A stretch of DNA of 9,619 nucleotides, from the NCBI GenBank assembly GCA_028293405.1, contig JAQGOW010000157.1, positions 1-9,619 on the forward strand, read 5' to 3'. This document shows positions 1-6,238 of this stretch, piece after piece; positions within the stretch are counted from its first letter, which is position 1; each line of letters begins with the position of its first letter. Position numbers and translations under genes: made by a program. Origin of the DNA: Verrucomicrobiales bacterium. GTDB lineage: Bacteria; Verrucomicrobiota; Verrucomicrobiia; Limisphaerales; Palsa-1400. The notes below the pieces were generated by a model. It was not told the DNA's origin and made no database searches. It saw only the letters and a list, made by a program, of their open reading frames with translations.

Positions 1-1
1 T

Positions 2-472
2 CATTTTGGCGCTCCGGCCGTTGTTGTTGATTTTGGGACGGCGGTGACGTTTGACGTCGTTAACAAAAAAGGTGATTACGTCGGCGGTATCATTGCTCCG
101 GGATTGAGCGTGATGACCGATTATCTTCACGAGAAAACGGCGCTGTTACCGAAGATTAAAATTCGCGAAACGCGCGCCGTGATTGGCAAGAATACCGAGG
201 AAGCGATGCTCATCGGCGCGGTGCATGGGTATCGCGGATTAATTCGCAATTTGATTTCTGAACTCAAACACCAATTGAAAGCGAAGCGGCTGCCGGTTGT
301 TGCGACAGGAGGTTATGCGGAGTTAATCAGCGCGAAAATTCCGGAGATCACGAAGGTCGATCCCCTGCTCACGCTCGAAGGTCTGCGGTTGCTTTGGGAA
401 ACTCATGCGGCGTGTCCCTGTTGTCATCATGGCGGTGAGCCTCCGTGTGCTTTGCGCGAGGGAGACGTTTAG
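2..472 (+). CDS. coaX: Type III pantothenate kinase, C-terminal part (5' end outside the window)
   Basis: CoaX phosphorylates pantothenate with ATP, the first step of coenzyme A synthesis in the cytoplasm. The open frame has no stop back to base 2, so the gene starts upstream of the window. Visible family signatures are DFGTAVTFD near bases 29-55, then a GG-I-PGL segment (bases 74-106) and the glycine-rich ATGGYAE block near bases 305-325. The family core normally ends around the LTLEGLRLLWE stretch (bases 370-400). Here about 24 more residues follow, rich in Cys, His and Pro, and they lie antisense to the 3' end of the convergent methyltransferase gene. That tail looks unlike the family and may be a read-through extension or reflect a missed frameshift. 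The kinase identification is firm; the true C-terminus is less so. Confidence 0.9.
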   Translation, partial: HFGAPAVVVDFGTAVTFDVVNKKGDYVGGIIAPGLSVMTDYLHEKTALLPKIKIRETRAVIGKNTEEAMLIGAVHGYRGLIRNLISELKHQLKAKRLPVVATGGYAELISAKIPEITKVDPLLTLEGLRLLWETHAACPCCHHGGEPPCALREGDV

Positions 473-1106
473 TGCGCTGCCACTTGGCGCTGTAAATCAA
501 ACCGGCGTCGGCTTCGTGTCGGCCTTTGAGTTCGAATCCTGCCGCTGTGAGCGACGCATCCGGCGGGCAAATTTCTAGCGCCGTAATCCTAGTGGTCAGA
601 CGAAAGAACATGTAAGCGGCGCGCAAAACGGCTTTGGCGCGCCATTTTGCAAAGCCGCGCTGTGGGACGGCAAAATCAGTGACGATCCAGACGGCTGAAT
701 CGGTGGTGCAGGCGGCGATTTCAGCAACAACTTGTTCCAGCTGTTCGGGAGTGAAGCAATCGAGGAAACAGTTCGTAACGACAAGGTCGAAGCTCTCTTT
801 CGGCAGGTTCAATCCAGGCAAGGTCGCTTGCACGAATTTTGCGCGATTTGAGTTACCGCCCGCGTTGGTCCAACGGCGTTCCGCTTGGCGCAACATTTCG
901 ATACTCGCATCGACGACTGTGAATTGCGCTAGGGGCATTGCTTTTGCGCATGCCTCGAGAAAGCGTCCGTTCCCCTCCCCGACCAGCAAGACTCGGCGGC
1001 AATCGCGAACGGAGTCCAACCAATGGACGCGACATTGCTGCAATTTGTTCCCGGCCAAAACCGCTTCCATCCAGCGATAGTGCGGTGCGAGCAAATCGAA
1101 GCTCAT
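369..1106 (-). CDS. Class I SAM-dependent methyltransferase
   Basis: A 245-residue protein with a Rossmann methyltransferase fold. The start FDLLAPHYRWME (residues 3-14) resembles UbiE/Coq5-type enzymes. Motif I is LLVGEGNGRFL (40-50), the ribose-binding acidic residue is D67 in VVDAS, and the motif II strand is FDLVVTN (106-112). The substrate cannot be read from the sequence. I chose the ATG at 1106 because it forms an ATGA overlap with the upstream membrane-protein gene and places the family start at residue 1; an in-frame extension to 1244 would only read back through that neighbour. The last roughly 34 residues (after YSAKWQR) are charged, look unlike the family and overlap coaX by 104 bp on the other strand. 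Probably co-translated with the membrane protein gene before it. Confidence 0.8.
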   Translation of the reverse strand: MSFDLLAPHYRWMEAVLAGNKLQQCRVHWLDSVRDCRRVLLVGEGNGRFLEACAKAMPLAQFTVVDASIEMLRQAERRWTNAGGNSNRAKFVQATLPGLNLPKESFDLVVTNCFLDCFTPEQLEQVVAEIAACTTDSAVWIVTDFAVPQRGFAKWRAKAVLRAAYMFFRLTTRITALEICPPDASLTAAGFELKGRHEADAGLIYSAKWQRTKRLPRAKHTEAHRHDDNRDTPHEFPKATADLRA

Positions 1107-1480
1107 GCGAGTGCGGGTTTCAATTCGCGGCGATTCCACCAAACCCAGGCAACGAACGCGCCGATTGTATATACGACCACGTCCCAGATATCGCCGGTCG
1201 TGTTCATAATGTGCGGGCCGATTGCTTCGAATAACACGGACCAAACCACTAGATGGAACAGAATTTCAGCGAGGTCGGGAGGCGCGTCGGTTTTGCGCAA
1301 GCCGACTTTACGTTGCATCCACAAAATAATTGGCAACGCGCACGGGATGAGAAGCATGTCATTGAAGTAACCGTGCAGGAATACCGAGTCGACGTGCGGC
1401 TTTAGAATCCATCGATTGAGCGCATACAACGCACAGCACGCGAGGCAGAGGGGATCGAGCGCGTAGCGAAATTGTTTCAT
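1103..1480 (-). CDS. Small four-helix membrane protein of unknown function
   Basis: A 125-residue hydrophobic protein with about four predicted transmembrane segments (roughly residues 7-25, 37-57, 68-88 and 97-115). The motifs HGYFNDML (36-43), IPCALP (45-50), FEAIGP (84-89) and GDIWDVVVYTIGA (96-108) look conserved rather than random. The acidic-residue-then-Tyr-then-Gly-Ala pattern near the C-terminus loosely recalls VanZ-like proteins, but I would not assign that family. Its stop overlaps the methyltransferase start (ATGA), so the two are likely translationally coupled. Its own ATG overlaps the stop of a tiny ORF upstream in the same way. A role alongside the methyltransferase in membrane or lipid chemistry is only a guess from the neighbourhood. 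Confidence 0.75.
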   Translation of the reverse strand: MKQFRYALDPLCLACCALYALNRWILKPHVDSVFLHGYFNDMLLIPCALPIILWMQRKVGLRKTDAPPDLAEILFHLVVWSVLFEAIGPHIMNTTGDIWDVVVYTIGAFVAWVWWNRRELKPALA

Positions 1481-1542
1481 AACAGCGCGAGAATCAAGAG
1501 TCCGAATCCCAGCGCCATTCCAAATTTTAGCAGGAGGGTCAT
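1477..1542 (-). CDS. Possible 21-residue transmembrane micropeptide
   Basis: A short ATG-initiated frame encodes a 21-residue peptide, almost entirely Leu, Gly, Ala, Ile and Phe with one Lys at position 6, enough for a single membrane span. It ends in an ATGA overlap with the next gene, matching the overlap between that gene and the methyltransferase. Any gene beginning ATG-AAA supplies such a TGA automatically, so the overlap alone is weak evidence. There is no clear ribosome-binding site. It could be a leader peptide that feeds ribosomes into the membrane-protein gene, or chance. Confidence 0.35.
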   Translation of the reverse strand: MTLLLKFGMALGFGLLILALL

Positions 1543-1589
1543 TACAGCAATCTGCGAGTTACTCGATAGACGTCAATTAAAGACGAACG

Positions 1590-1616
1590 GTAAGCTGAGT
1601 TGATTCGAAAGCTTAC
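1590..1616 (-). terminator. Weak hairpin spanning the permease stop codon
   Basis: On the minus strand GTAAGCT (1616-1610) pairs perfectly with AGCTTAC (1596-1590) across a 13-nt loop, beginning at the last sense codon and stop of the permease. The sequence after it is only mildly T-rich, so it may attenuate or stabilise the 3' end rather than fully terminate. Downstream genes on the same strand lie close, so read-through is expected. Confidence 0.3.
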
Positions 1617-3073
1617 GCGCCACTCAGGTCGATCATGACCGGTTTTTGACGAAAGCCGCGGGTTTTGTAGGCAGCGTAAGCTATGCCCAAGGCGCACCAA
1701 ATTCCGCCGTAGGTCATGGCTTGGCGCGGTAGGTAAACCCAAATCACCGCACAAAACGCAAAGCCGAGGAACGGCAGGATAAGGTCGAACACCCAGTTTC
1801 GGCGATGGCCCGCAGGCGTGCGCAAAACAAGCTCTCGAATCACTGAAGCATTCACCCCCATGAAGGCGAGGAAGGCACCGAAGTTGAGGATTGGTACGGC
1901 CTCGGCGTAACTGAGGCAAATTGCGATCGTGAGCGCGAGGCCGCCAATCAAGACAATGTTGAACGTAGGCGAATTTCGTTTCGGATCGAGGCGGCCAAAG
2001 AATTTTTTCGGCAACGCGTTATCGCGGCCCATGCCGTAGAGAACGCGCGCCGCTCCCAACTGGCCACCGAGTGCGCTGCCGATGGACGCGACGACCATGA
2101 TGGCAGCAAAAATGTGATTTAGAAAAAGACCTCCGACTTTTCCACAGACGTCGAAAAACGCTGTGTCAGCGCTGGAATAGGTTGTGTAGTCCGGCCAAAC
2201 CAATTGCGCCAAATACACCTGCGCGCCGCAAATGATACCGGTGAGCAAACACACGAGAACGGTCGCGCGCGCCACGGTTTTTTTGGGGTCTTTTGTTTCT
2301 TCTGAAAGAGTGGTGATGCCGTCGAAACCGATATAGGTCAGCGCCGCGATGGACGTTGCGGTCCACACTGGAGCGAGCTGAAACGTCTTTGGATTGTATA
2401 ATGGCAGAGTTGAAAAAAGGCTTTGAACACCGCTATGGCCCGTGAGGTAACGGATAGCGTCGAATAAGAAAATGACGATGGCGATGGACATGATCGCGAG
2501 GAGGATTTCGTTTGTGCGCGCGGCCCAGCGAATTCCACGCATGTTCAGAAACGTGACCAACGCCGTCAGGACGATAACAGTGATGATATACGTTGGTTGC
2601 AAGTGGTCAGCGAGTGTTGTGGTGATGTGCAAGGTTTGGAGGATTTTGCTATCCCATGCTTTCATCGTTTCGGGAAAAAGTTGAATGAGACTGATCGCGC
2701 CATAGGCGATGCTGATCACCGGGATGATGAGGTAGTCTAAAAACATCGCCCAACCGACAATGAATCCGAGATGTGGATTTAACGCGCGGCCTACATATGT
2801 ATATGCGGAACCCGCGACGGGATAATGCGCGGCCATGCGACCATAACTCACGGCGGTGAACATCATCGCAACCATGGCGATGAGAATCGTTGTCGTGACG
2901 TGGCCCTTTGAATTTTGGTTCGCGATGCCGAAAATGCCGACAGCAGCGACGGGCTGGATCAAAACGATGCCGTAGAAGACCAGGTCCCAAAGACCGAGAA
3001 CTCGGCGGAGTTGTGGTTGAGCATCGGCAGCAGTCGTAGACGTGGGCACGGATGTTTGCGGTTCGGAGGGCAT
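1613..3073 (-). CDS. APC-family amino acid/polyamine permease (PuuP-like)
   Basis: A 486-residue inner-membrane transporter with about twelve hydrophobic spans, most likely a cation-coupled importer of an amino acid or polyamine. The first helix carries the unwound GIFG-type segment (VAAVGIFG). The middle has the stretch GFDGITTLSEETKDPKK, and further on GAARVLYGMGRDNALPKKFFG; both resemble the putrescine importer PuuP and its relatives. The substrate is not proven. I chose the ATG at 3073 because the first 18 codons of the longer frame (ATG at 3127) coincide with a strong promoter-like sequence; neither start has an ideal ribosome-binding site. It is divergent from a DUF3830 gene and heads a minus-strand group whose next genes encode membrane proteins and a methyltransferase. 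Confidence 0.85.
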   Translation of the reverse strand: MPSEPQTSVPTSTTAADAQPQLRRVLGLWDLVFYGIVLIQPVAAVGIFGIANQNSKGHVTTTILIAMVAMMFTAVSYGRMAAHYPVAGSAYTYVGRALNPHLGFIVGWAMFLDYLIIPVISIAYGAISLIQLFPETMKAWDSKILQTLHITTTLADHLQPTYIITVIVLTALVTFLNMRGIRWAARTNEILLAIMSIAIVIFLFDAIRYLTGHSGVQSLFSTLPLYNPKTFQLAPVWTATSIAALTYIGFDGITTLSEETKDPKKTVARATVLVCLLTGIICGAQVYLAQLVWPDYTTYSSADTAFFDVCGKVGGLFLNHIFAAIMVVASIGSALGGQLGAARVLYGMGRDNALPKKFFGRLDPKRNSPTFNIVLIGGLALTIAICLSYAEAVPILNFGAFLAFMGVNASVIRELVLRTPAGHRRNWVFDLILPFLGFAFCAVIWVYLPRQAMTYGGIWCALGIAYAAYKTRGFRQKPVMIDLSGA

Positions 3074-3085
3074 TGTCGTGCGCCA

Positions 3086-3114
3086 ATTATGCGCGAGCGC
3101 CAAAAAATTATCAA
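3086..3114 (-). promoter_or_regulatory. Sigma70-like promoter of the permease gene
   Basis: On the minus strand a -35 box TTGATA (3114-3109) and a -10 box CATAAT (3091-3086) are separated by exactly 17 bp. Only 12 nt separate the -10 from the ATG at 3073, so transcription would begin about 5-6 nt before the start codon and leave a nearly leaderless mRNA. The match is by eye and the same bases could encode the N-terminus if the ATG at 3127 is used. Confidence 0.5.
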
Positions 3115-3117
3115 AGG

Positions 3118-3147
3118 TTGAAATCATACGCGCGCCCCCGCTACGAT
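3118..3147 (+). promoter_or_regulatory. Sigma70-like promoter of the DUF3830 gene
   Basis: A -35 box TTGAAA (3118-3123) and a -10 box TACGAT (3142-3147) lie 18 bp apart, with only 8 nt from the -10 to the ATG at 3156. This again predicts a leader of a few nt or none. Its -35 box is 3 bp from the -35 box of the oppositely oriented permease promoter, so the two promoters would compete for or share a regulator. No Shine-Dalgarno sequence precedes the ATG. Confidence 0.4.
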
Positions 3148-3155
3148 GCCGCGCA

Positions 3156-3635
3156 ATGAAAGTTTCGCGCCGTCACATTCGTTTGACCTATCCAGATGCG
3201 GGCATTTCCGTTATCGCCGAAATGTTGGATGACGAAGCGCCGAATGTTTGCAAGGCGGTTTGGGACATGTTGCCGATTGAATCAAAAGTGATTCACGGCA
3301 TGTATTCGGGTGCGGAAGTGTTCGCGATGGTTGAAAATCCGCAGCCGCTCGACGGCCAAAATCTTGTCCAGATTCCCCTGCCCGGCGAACTGCTTTATTA
3401 CTACGAAGCGAACCTCGGCGCGGCTGGTGGAAAGAAGCCGGTCGGTGAAGTGGTCGTTGTTTACGGTCGCGGCGTTATTCTGCGCGAGCACGAAGGCATT
3501 CCGACCAAGTGCAGTTTGTTTGCGCGAATTCCCGGTGATTGGAAATATGATTGGGCACCGTTTGCCCAGGAATGTCGCAAAGCCCGTTGGGAAGGCCCGC
3601 GTGTTTTGCGCATCGAACGCGTTGACGAACCCTAA
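3156..3635 (+). CDS. DUF3830 family protein
   Basis: A 159-residue soluble protein that I assign to DUF3830, a family of unknown function thought to have a cyclophilin-like beta-barrel. The features that led me there are the PGELLYYYE segment (77-84), the VVVYGRGV strand (100-107) and the FARIPGDW segment (122-129). There is no signal peptide or membrane span. I chose the ATG at 3156 rather than earlier in-frame codons because those lie antisense in the permease, and because a promoter -10 box ends 8 nt before it. The gene is divergent from the PuuP-like permease across a shared promoter region, which suggests joint regulation and perhaps a role in using the transported nitrogen compound; that link is inference. 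Its TAA overlaps the convergent DUF1003 stop by 4 bp. Confidence 0.75.
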   Translation: MKVSRRHIRLTYPDAGISVIAEMLDDEAPNVCKAVWDMLPIESKVIHGMYSGAEVFAMVENPQPLDGQNLVQIPLPGELLYYYEANLGAAGGKKPVGEVVVVYGRGVILREHEGIPTKCSLFARIPGDWKYDWAPFAQECRKARWEGPRVLRIERVDEP

Positions 3636-4189
3636 TCGGTCGTCTTTTCGAAATCTTTCTCGCGCTCCTCGATGACCTCGAGCATTTGCTCAGGCGCAAC
3701 GTCGTGCTCCAATTGTTCCAGCTCACCTTCATCGCATTCCTGGACGCCGACTTTCTTTGCGATCTCCTTTGTCAGTGTGAGCACGCGCGTGACCTCGTGT
3801 TCGGCTAACAGACTGATTTGCAGATTCAAATCGGCGCGTTGATCGGCCTGGGTCATCATGCGGTTTTGGGTCATGAGGATGAACGTCGAAAGGAATATGG
3901 CCTCGACCGAGGCAACCATCGCGAGGACGACAAATGTCGGATCGAAACGCGGCACGACCGCAATCCACCCGAGATTGATGACGATCCACAATCCGTAAAT
4001 CACGAGGTGGATCGCTACGAAATTAATGCTCCCCGTGAAGTCGGTGACCACTGTCGCGAGTTTGTCGTACCACGGAAGCCTGTTTTCCTCCCGCTGTCGT
4101 TTCGCGAGCAGAGCCTGAATGTTTCTTTCCACCACCGGCGCAATCGAAGGTGAACGCAGGTCTGTAAATTTTTGCCGCGAGCGTTTCAT
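3632..4189 (-). CDS. DUF1003 membrane protein
   Basis: A 185-residue protein with the DUF1003 pattern: ERNIQALLAKRQREE near residues 21-35, DFTGSINFVAIH (50-61), the INLGW turn (71-75), then SVEAIFLSTFILMTQNR (94-110) and RADLNLQISLLAEHE (118-132). Two transmembrane helices span about 55-75 and 83-107, followed by a cytoplasmic, strongly acidic helical tail. The family is common but its function is not established. The ATG at 4189 is preceded by AGG seven nt upstream, one of the few Shine-Dalgarno-like sites in the window. In-frame ATGs at 4264 and 4282 would overlap the 3' end of the preceding gene and add a segment lacking obvious family character. The gene follows a frameshifted unknown gene by 46 bp and converges on DUF3830. 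Confidence 0.85.
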   Translation of the reverse strand: MKRSRQKFTDLRSPSIAPVVERNIQALLAKRQREENRLPWYDKLATVVTDFTGSINFVAIHLVIYGLWIVINLGWIAVVPRFDPTFVVLAMVASVEAIFLSTFILMTQNRMMTQADQRADLNLQISLLAEHEVTRVLTLTKEIAKKVGVQECDEGELEQLEHDVAPEQMLEVIEEREKDFEKTTD

Positions 4190-4203
4190 TGGCTTACCTA
4201 AAA

Positions 4204-4225
4204 TTAAATCGCGGTTTAAATCGCG
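4204..4225. repeat. Two tandem copies of TTAAATCGCG before the DUF1003 gene
   Basis: TTAAATCGCG occurs at 4204-4213 and again at 4216-4225, a 12-bp period, in the 46-bp gap just upstream of the DUF1003 start. It could be a paired protein-binding site. If the longer DUF1003 start is used it would instead encode a repeated Arg-Asp-Leu. Confidence 0.35.
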
Positions 4226-4235
4226 CAAGGGACGG

Positions 4236-4798
4236 TCATCGCGAAGTCCGAATGCTCCGGACATGGTCTTGCACAACCGCATCGTGCAAATCGTAAGTCT
4301 GCGAGTTCGCTTCGGTTCCTACCCTTTGCCGGGCTTGGCCCTTGTTGCTCGCGCGAACGGTGATGACTCGTTCCCAAACCGCGGTGCGTCGCACGACTGC
4401 GGTATATTCGGTTTCCTCGATGCGTATCGGTGATTCGGTTGGAACGGCCGACGAGCGATCGCGCAATCGCTTTCGAACGAGTGGTGAAGGCGTGCGCGTA
4501 AGAGGATCAGCTACTGGTTCCGGCGCGAGCAGATCGTATTTGATCCCGATCACTTGCGTCTCGGGTTGCGCTCTGAGGCGCTTTGGAAACACCAAATAGG
4601 AAACATTCTTTTCCTCACTGAACCCAACGACGTCGAAATCTTTTTTGTGCGTTCCGATTGGTTGATGAACGGTGAGCACGCGATTTTCACGAACGGCGCG
4701 ATTGAAATGTCGGTCGTCCATCGATCGGTCCAAACCGTCGCCACATAAGGTTTGCCCGCCGCTTTGACCAACTCGGCGAATCGCACCGTCTTACTCAT
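4236..4798 (-). pseudogene. Unknown conserved-looking gene broken by an apparent single-base deletion
   Basis: Two overlapping minus-strand frames appear to be one gene. The first, from the ATG at 4798, reads MSKTVRFAELVKAAGKPYVA then TVWTD. The second, in the -1 frame, continues with DDRHFNRAVRENRVLTV and a VVGFSEEKNVSYLVFPK stretch and runs to the stop at 4236. The switch lies at about 4719-4733; one extra C after the GAT at 4726-4724 would restore a continuous protein of about 187 residues reading TDPMDDRHF. The 3' half is a Pro/Arg/Ser-rich linker followed by a second conserved-looking block (TAVVRRTAVWERVITVRASNK). I do not recognise a family. GGGG directly before the ATG could serve as a weak ribosome-binding site, though closer than usual. 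It lies 51 bp downstream of the AsmA-like gene. The break may be a real mutation or a sequencing or assembly error. Confidence 0.6.
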
Positions 4799-4849
4799 CC
4801 CCAAGTTTCGCATATGACTACGCGATTTGCACGGGGCGGCGGCCCTGAT

Positions 4850-5539
4850 TTAACGCAGCAATCCCTTTAACGCACCATCGAACGCGCCGTCCGCTCCGCC
4901 ACTCAACGCGCCCATCCGCAATGAAATCACCGCTGCCAAACCCATCAAATCGCCTTCGGTTTTGATGTTGTGGAAGATCTGGTTCTTGATGCCAAAATTG
5001 ACGTTGCGCTCCTGACGCGGCGCTTCAATTGTCGCAAAGTGCGCTTTTTGCAGTGTGAGATTCAAGGTGTCGATGCCAGCAAATTGAAAAGCCGAACGGC
5101 TTGTCGCCGGCTTGGTGTTCGCGGGTGGTTTACCGGCGAGAACTGCTGCGTTACGCTTTTGCAATTGATCGAAGTTGGTGCGGCCTTTTTTGTCCTGAAG
5201 AATGTCCACCTGCGCCATATTAAATCGCACGAGGCGCAGGTGGAGTTTGCCCGCGCGGGCCGCCTGAACGTCGTACTCGACGTGCAGTTCAGGAATGTCG
5301 AGACATTGCGAACCGCCGAATTCCGCGGTGTTATACATCTTGAAATTTTCAATCGTCACGGTCGGCGAAAGCAAACCGATCGAGAGCTTACCGATTTTGA
5401 CGCCCATGCCGGTTTCAGCGCGAATACGGTTTTGCGCAATTTCGCGAGCGATGGTGTCGAGTAGCAGAATGCCCGCAACGACGAGCACGACGAAAATAAT
5501 GAAGAGATACAGCGCCCAGCGGAACAGACGTCGGATCAC
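4850..5539 (-). CDS. AsmA-like inner-membrane-anchored envelope protein (short form)
   Basis: A 229-residue protein with one N-terminal membrane anchor (about residues 7-30) and an extracytoplasmic remainder. Residues 44-122 show the start of the AsmA/DUF748 type fold: TGMGVKIGKLSIGLLSP, then alternating hydrophobic strands, then VDILQDKKGRTNF. AsmA-like proteins are linked to lipid transport or outer-membrane homeostasis. They are usually much longer, so this carries only the N-terminal module plus a Gly/Ala-rich C-terminal helix. I prefer the GTG at 5539: it makes a GTGA overlap with the upstream gene and leaves only basic residues before the membrane helix. The alternative start at 5572 would lie inside that gene. 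Translational coupling with the upstream unknown protein is likely. Confidence 0.7.
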   Translation of the reverse strand: MIRRLFRWALYLFIIFVVLVVAGILLLDTIAREIAQNRIRAETGMGVKIGKLSIGLLSPTVTIENFKMYNTAEFGGSQCLDIPELHVEYDVQAARAGKLHLRLVRFNMAQVDILQDKKGRTNFDQLQKRNAAVLAGKPPANTKPATSRSAFQFAGIDTLNLTLQKAHFATIEAPRQERNVNFGIKNQIFHNIKTEGDLMGLAAVISLRMGALSGGADGAFDGALKGLLR

Positions 5540-6135
5540 AGCTCGATGTCCTCCGGCGTTACTTCGAGGCATTCATCCTGATCTTCCCAAATGATCATCG
5601 GATAGTGCTCCAGAAATTGCGGGCCCAATTTGTTTCCGGTAAAGGCGAGAAGTTTTTCAGCTTGTTGCGCGGCGTTCTCGTAAGCTTTGTCGTAGTTCGA
5701 CACCGTCTTACGCTGGCGATCGTCCCAATGCGCGACCGCGTGCACAGGCGCGTATTCGGCGCTCCAGTTTTTTACCGCTTCCTGCAACTCCAAAGGAAAT
5801 TCATCGAAGGCAACGACGGTTTCGGAGCAGTGCTGGCAGATCAAACCCGTCTCAACAACATCGCGTGTGAGTAATGGGGCAATCGGCGCGCGGCAACAGG
5901 ACGATTCATAAAAAGCGACAGGAACGCTGACCAACCGTTTCAACCAAATTTGTCGATCGTGCCCGACCTCGGCACCGAGGCGAAATGCGCCAATCAACGG
6001 ATGCGAAAAACGCCAAGCGCGACCTTGCAACTGGCCCATCGTCTGCGACAGCCATCGCGCCAGGGTAAGGTCATCGAAATCCGCAAACACCCCGTTGTAC
6101 TCGCGCCAAAGGCGATCTGCCGCCGATTCTTCCAT
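5536..6135 (-). CDS. Unknown protein with a Cys-Cys...CxxC motif
   Basis: A 199-residue soluble, acidic protein of no family I recognise. It has a Trp/aromatic-rich N-terminal half (LARWLSQTMGQLQGRAWRFSHP, in two adjacent parts around residues 26-46), four cysteines at 80, 81, 100 and 103 that could hold a metal ion, and a highly acidic C-terminus (IIWEDQDECLEVTPEDIEL, 181-199). The ATG at 6135 is favoured because the upstream in-frame extension to 6219 reads as non-coding spacer toward the divergent HAD gene; no clear ribosome-binding site is visible. It overlaps the AsmA-like gene by GTGA, so the two are probably made together. This points weakly to an envelope-related role. Confidence 0.7.
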   Translation of the reverse strand: MEESAADRLWREYNGVFADFDDLTLARWLSQTMGQLQGRAWRFSHPLIGAFRLGAEVGHDRQIWLKRLVSVPVAFYESSCCRAPIAPLLTRDVVETGLICQHCSETVVAFDEFPLELQEAVKNWSAEYAPVHAVAHWDDRQRKTVSNYDKAYENAAQQAEKLLAFTGNKLGPQFLEHYPMIIWEDQDECLEVTPEDIEL

Positions 6136-6148
6136 TAGCAGAGAAGTA

Positions 6149-6158
6149 CGTTCGAACG
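6149..6158. promoter_or_regulatory. Palindrome CGTTCGAACG in the divergent spacer
   Basis: A perfect 10-bp palindrome sits 14 bp upstream of the minus-strand unknown gene and about 80 bp upstream of the HAD start. It is suitably placed for an operator, but there is no second copy and nothing else to support this. Confidence 0.25.
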
Positions 6159-6202
6159 GCGAAAACCGAAAGGAGAAAAATTTGCACGCTCCACAGAAAA
6201 TG

Positions 6203-6232
6203 TTAGGGCAGCGCGGCAAGGTCTCTTACAAT
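6203..6232 (+). promoter_or_regulatory. Candidate promoter of the HAD gene
   Basis: A good -10 box TACAAT (6227-6232) lies only 6 nt before the ATG at 6239, with a poor -35 candidate TTAGGG (6203-6208) 18 bp upstream. If used, the mRNA would be leaderless. An alternative reading is that AAGGAG (6170-6175) serves a TTG start at 6182, in which case this box is part of the coding sequence. Confidence 0.35.
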
Positions 6233-6238
6233 GTTCGG

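Noticed and set aside
634..1370. Several plus-strand open frames of 98-148 residues
   Set aside because: They are antisense to the methyltransferase and membrane-protein genes, and have compositions typical of shadows (Arg/Ser/Pro-rich, no domain pattern).
3074..3127. Longer permease start at 3127
   Set aside because: It would add 18 residues unlike the family, and the DNA there matches a well-spaced promoter. It is not excluded, since a G-rich stretch precedes that ATG.
4970..5464. 164-residue plus-strand open frame
   Set aside because: It lies fully antisense to the AsmA-like gene, has no recognisable motifs, and the minus-strand protein has a clear membrane anchor and domain pattern.
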